Below are positions 60,201 to 64,000 of a stretch of 64,000 nucleotides of DNA, one piece after another (within the stretch, counting starts at the first letter, position 1; the number at the start of each line of letters is the position of its first letter). The notes beneath the pieces are model-generated. The model worked only from the letters and a program-made list of their open reading frames with translations. It was not told the origin of the DNA and did no database searches. The stretch covers positions 333,187 to 397,186 of the forward strand of contig NMRA01000143.1 of NCBI GenBank assembly GCA_002633005.1. The letters run 5' to 3'. Source of the DNA: Phoronis australis. Its lineage: Eukaryota > Phoronida > Phoronidae. The position numbers were made by a program, and so were the translations under genes.

Positions 60201-63200
60201 ATATATCTGGCCAATTCCTAGGACCTAGGAGGGCATAGAGACAACAATGTTATTGAGCTAAACAGAGTGAAAAACAGTTTTAAATATGGCATGTAAAATT
60301 GTGATGAAATGTTGAGATTTTTATCGTTACATTGTAACCATTCATTTGGATGTACAGTACATACCAAAGTGATCAGACAAAATTGTCTTTCCTCTTCTTA
60401 ACTAGTTACTCCAGCTGGTGTGCTGCACTTCACTCGGCCACCACAGAGGAGAATTGTTGTTGTGTTAAGCCATCATGACAAGGAATTCTATTTTTTCAGA
60501 TCGTTTTAACATGTGCTGCTAAGTATTTTAAGATGTGTTTCCATCGGTAACAATGTTTGCTATTATTGTTATAAGGTACAGGAGTTCACCTGTTGGCCGG
60601 CTGCCAAGACGTCTTTCATACCATGCCTGCAGTTTCGCGACAGCGAGGTCTGCAGCTGTACCTATGATGAAAACAGAGGTCGCTACTATCTGCAGCGACG
60701 GACACTCAACATCCCTAGCAAGTTTACGTGTGCACCAATCAGCTACAATATCCAAACGTCTTCCAGTATTCAAATGTTGTTAGGCGTGGGCACCAGACTG
60801 GGTGTGTTTATGTCAGAGTGCAAAGGTTATAACCTCGATGTTCTCGACTTTGACAAGAATCAGTGCATCGCCTCAATACCTCTGCCCGACTGCAGGTATT
60901 AAATAATTAGTAACTTTTAAGGCGTAGGGTTTGTCATGTGTTGTGAACAAACTTTGATTCTGAGTGGGCAATAATATTATTATCTTCTCAGTGAAAACTT
61001 TTCGTTAGGTCCAGCCTCATTATCAATTTGTTATGCATCCACATTTTTGTGCATAAATTATGCATTGAACACGTCACACTTTTTGTTATTGTTGTTCTTT
61101 GTTTCGTTTCTCTCATACTTCTGGAACAGTGATCGACATCTCAAAAACACGAAATCAAAAATCAGCTGTCAAGAAATGTGGAGAGCACGTTAATTATTCG
61201 GTACATTGAGCATGATGCGGAGCTATTGAAAACCTTGGAGTACTGTACCTTTTATTGGCTTTTGAAAAACCAATTTTGAACGAGCAGCTAGTTTGCGTGA
61301 CCTTCCTGTTACCACCTCTGCAAGTCATACTTTGCAATGTTTGTACCTCTGGGAACATCACTAGTGTAGTAGTCTACTTTGTGCTGGTATTACTGCATCA
61401 TTTAATATCAATAGAGAATGAAACAGGTGTGTTTCGAAATATCGTGAGTGATTTTGCTGATGTCTTCTGGACAACTGTTGTTCCACTGCCCTGTGGAATG
61501 TTGGTCACTGTTTGGGAAGTATGAGAGAAATAAAATGCATGTCATGAATAATGGAAAGTGTCATTTGTTCAACTGATTTTGCGTCTCAGAAAATGTGTTA
61601 CCCATTAGGCAAGGACTGTAAATAATATCATGTATATGTGGCATCATCCTCGTCCGGCTTCCACTGCTGTATCTCCAAAACCCCTTGATGGATACTCATG
61701 GAATTTTGCATGCATGTTCATGTCATGGATGGAAAAACATAAGTTAAATTGGGACAGACCTAACAGCTGGTGTAAAATTTAGTTAATGTTTATGTCTTTC
61801 TTGTCTTCGGAGTTCCTTGAAGGAGCTACCTGAATTACCTTATGCGAGTGGGCTCACAGAAGATGTTGGGCACAATTCCTCTCCCCATAGGTACACCCAC
61901 TGACGATAAGATGAAGGGTATTGGGGTGATGTTTCCCGTAGTGAGCTGATTGTGAAATCTTCTTCTTTTTTCGGTGGCTGGAAGCTGACTGGCTAAAGGG
62001 AACCTCTAGTCATAAAAGGCGAAGCCCTTGTTATATTCGTCCAGCTGTTCTGTTGTGCGGAGCACAATATTGTGGTGTCCAATCAGCTTGGCATCAGGTG
62101 CATAAAACTTCAGTGTCACTGGTATCACAGCCTGGCTGGTGAGCTGGTCTGCTTGCTCATTCACAAAAATACCTTGAAGCAGCATTCACTTGTCTGTCAT
62201 CACCCGTCATCATGATATGAACCATCTCATCCAGCCTCTAATTGCGTAATCACAGCCAAAGCCCCTGTTTTTGGAAGAACCAACTCCCGCGTCCTGCTGC
62301 TGCATCTCGTAAATGCCTTGCAGGATCTTACGGAAATTTGGCAGATGTGTTCCTATGAAGCTGACGGCATATGACGTTCAGGCCGATCGGACTACAGCTC
62401 TGCCTCCATGTAGCAATTTTAGTTCTTTACATTTACTGCTGTATCTTTGGAGTTCTTGGATGGATTTTCATAAAATTTGACAAATAGGTTTTAAATAATG
62501 AGGCAACAATGCTTTTAAAATTTCAGAAGGACTTGACGTATTTTGTGCCATCTGGTGACCATTTAGCTAATGAACTCTTTGCAAGAACTTTGTTAAATTT
62601 GGCAAGTGTATTTTTATGAAAGTGGTAATGACTGGCGACAACTTTTGGACAGATCTGACTACAGCTGTGCCCCCTAGTGGCAATTTTTGTTTTTTAAGTG
62701 TTCCTCGGTATCTTTGGAGTTCCTGGATGGATTTTCATGAAATATGCCAAATAGGTAAAGATACAAGATCACCATTTTATTTTCAGGTGGATTGGACATA
62801 TTGTAGGCCACCTAATGGTCATTTTCAGGTGGATACTATATGCCACCTAGTGGTCATTTTCAGGTGGATTTGACATATTGTATGCCATCTAGTGGTCATT
62901 TTTATTATTTTTGTTATGGGTGTCATCATGCAGTTTGGGTCAGAGGGGAATGGGTTGGTCTAAAGATTGACAGGTGAACAATGTGAGCAGTTTAAATCAA
63001 TGAAAGGGTTCAAAGGTAGAGGCTCTGTGAATATATTTTGATTTATTAAGAGGAACATAATTTACAGTTGGGTTTTGAGAAACCAATATATGTGAGTTTC
63101 TGTCCCGGTGCTCTCTGTATTCCGTTGCACCAAAGTTTGCATTTGGTCTTTCAGGCCCACCAAACGTGGCTCAACGTTCACTCTCGGGGAACGTGACTGG

Positions 63201-63338
63201 CTAGACGGACTAGATGGTACCAACCACCAGGGGGTTGTGTTCGCCGCCAGTCTACGTGATCACAGTATTTATGTACTCAAGTGGAAAACTCCAAAGTTGT
63301 GTGCCCGTTATTTTCACGAGCGGCCAGTGCTTGTATGA
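57259..63338 (+). CDS. FBXW2: FBXW2, F-box and WD40 repeat protein, 4 coding exons
   Basis: Exons: 57259-57757, 58294-58724, 60582-60895 (or from 60576), 63155-63338. Phases agree and give 475 or 477 codons (human 454). FBXW2 is a substrate receptor of SCF (SKP1-CUL1-F-box) ubiquitin ligases. Order of parts: helical N-terminus with SDEQKNQALDHMIGLSS; F-box at residues 58-105 (DFLKHLPTEMAFYLLEYLD, then LVSKSWNKTV); WD40 blades from about residue 146 (LHGHTDRVMAVYYRDGILAT, GSDDRTVRLWN, VKFDEERIVTASFDNTAACW, YRGHIGAVFAVDY, GSVDYSIKIW); final blade GERDWLDGLDG, VVFAASLRDHSIYVLKW. The last 17 residues after LKW extend past the human end. ATG 57259 starts MASVSTEEYLQ; no upstream in-frame ATG precedes it in the exon. 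Two acceptors six bases apart (TATAAG and TACAG) precede exon 3. Confidence 0.96.
59383..59482. repeat. Dispersed repeat family D, copy 2
   Basis: TTTTTGGTAAAATTTTGAGC, ATTTGTAACAAT, AATATGGCAATTTTAGCAAC, CCCAAATTGAAGATTTTTTG. Collinear with 22944-23048. FBXW2 intron 2. Confidence 0.55.
59741..59841. mobile_element. Hairpin MITE, AGTCTGATATAAC family, diverged
   Basis: CAATAATCAAATATAACATA at the left and CAGTTACATCTGACTATTA at the right; inner arms TTTTGAGAGCCAGTGCTTTC and GAGAAAACTGATTCACAAAA. About 100 bp, same layout as 5762-5860. Confidence 0.7.
62399..62899 (-). repeat. CTCF-core-like motifs, minus orientation (FBXW2 intron 3)
   Basis: Plus-strand text shows the inverse of the 15-17.9 kb motif: 62545 (GTGCCATCTGGTGACCA), 62667 (GTGCCCCCTAGTGGCAA), 62807 (GGCCACCTAATGGTC), 62841 (TGCCACCTAGTGGTCAT), 62883 (TGCCATCTAGTGGTCAT) and a degenerate one at 62399. 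Flanking words (GACTACAGCTGTGCC, GGATTTTCATGAAAT) match the inverse of the intron 1 array of MFSD12, so the two belong to one repeat family. Confidence 0.8.
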
Positions 63339-63684
63339 TGAACAGTGGAATGTTGTTATGACATGTAGTTATTCATTAGCACTAATTCAGGTCATTAGAA
63401 TGCCATTTGATTTGTTTTACTGAAGCACCATTGAGTCAACTGGTGGTCTTTGATGTGACCTATCTACACTTCATCACACGTATTTCAAAAGTAGTTGTTT
63501 TGCATCCAGCAACTGTCTTAAAATCTCAGTGCTCTCACCTTCACCTTTTCTGAGGTAAAGCCACAAAGTTTAGAATTATGACAGTTATGAAATGTTCTCA
63601 ACTTGAGCACTAGTAGCGACATCTGTTGACACATCACAAGCACTACTGGAGGTGATTTTTGTTCCTGATAAGAACTGGTTGTTT

Positions 63685-63690
63685 AATAAA
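63685..63690 (+). terminator. Proximal poly(A) signal of FBXW2
   Basis: AATAAA about 350 bases past the stop. Confidence 0.4.
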
Positions 63691-63811
63691 CGGAAATTCA
63701 GTAAGATGGAGGTTCATGTTGGTGCTTATTGTCTTTTTCATAAAATTACAGACATGTTCCTGTGAATGTAAATGTTGCAAAAATATTGTGGTGACTAATA
63801 TAATATAGATG

Positions 63812-63821
63812 AATAAATAAA
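63812..63821 (+). terminator. Distal poly(A) signal of FBXW2
   Basis: Two overlapping AATAAA motifs (AATAAATAAA) about 475 bases past the stop. Nothing else was recognised from here to the window end; the last bases are a G-run. Confidence 0.5.
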
Positions 63822-64000
63822 GCACCATTTGATTTGTTATGCATGGCAGTCTTTGTGTTACTCGGTGTACAAGGGAATGCAAAGATTTGTGGTGAAAGGC
63901 TTGTCACTAATTGTTTACTCATTGGACAGACGTGGGACTTGTCAATCAGTGATTATTGCGCAGGTGACGACTATGTGTTCATAGGCGGATTTAGGGGGGG

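Overview
This is a window of animal nuclear DNA. It is AT-rich, and its genes are split by GT-AG introns of a few hundred bases to about 6 kb. Introns and intergenic DNA are crowded with short dispersed repeats, hairpin elements and minisatellites. The proteins read like close bilaterian relatives of human MFSD12, MFSD4/NaGLT1, TIMM44 and FBXW2. A marine invertebrate deuterostome (hemichordate-like is my best guess, echinoderm or cephalochordate possible) fits the protein similarity and repeat style, but the sequence alone does not settle the phylum. Four single N characters (8940, 33658, 34815, 40000) mark assembly joins or unresolved homopolymers; two are flanked by near-identical copies, which suggests unmerged haplotypes.

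Layout. (1) 177-19962, minus: complete MFSD12, ten coding exons, about 460 codons, the lysosomal/melanosomal MFS transporter. Its first intron carries a long repeat array (15.15-17.86 kb) built around matches to the CTCF core motif, and intron 2 has a 31-bp minisatellite close to each splice site. (2) 20.0-27.9 kb: intergenic, holding hairpin elements, a perfect 5 x 30 bp tandem repeat and no gene I can defend. (3) 27868-28776, plus: decayed 3' end of a non-LTR retrotransposon (CCHC linker plus restriction-like endonuclease), followed directly by a 248-bp palindromic MITE. (4) 30351-36970, minus: a second MFS gene, MFSD4/NaGLT1-like, four coding exons, 520 codons. (5) 37-42.4 kb: intergenic, with a 192-bp tandem duplication and a 640-bp duplication around the N at 40000. 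(6) 42455-55208, minus: complete TIMM44, twelve coding exons, 423 codons. (7) 57259-63338, plus: complete FBXW2, four coding exons, 475-477 codons, with an inferred non-coding first exon ending at 55606. TIMM44 and FBXW2 are head to head and probably share a promoter near 55.2-55.5 kb.

The genes do not form one pathway: two membrane transporters, a mitochondrial import motor component and an SCF ubiquitin-ligase receptor. No new protein system is visible. The most unusual material is non-coding: arrays of CTCF-like motifs in opposite orientation in MFSD12 intron 1 (plus) and FBXW2 intron 3 (minus), which would be convergent around the other genes, and repeat arrays sitting almost on top of splice sites.
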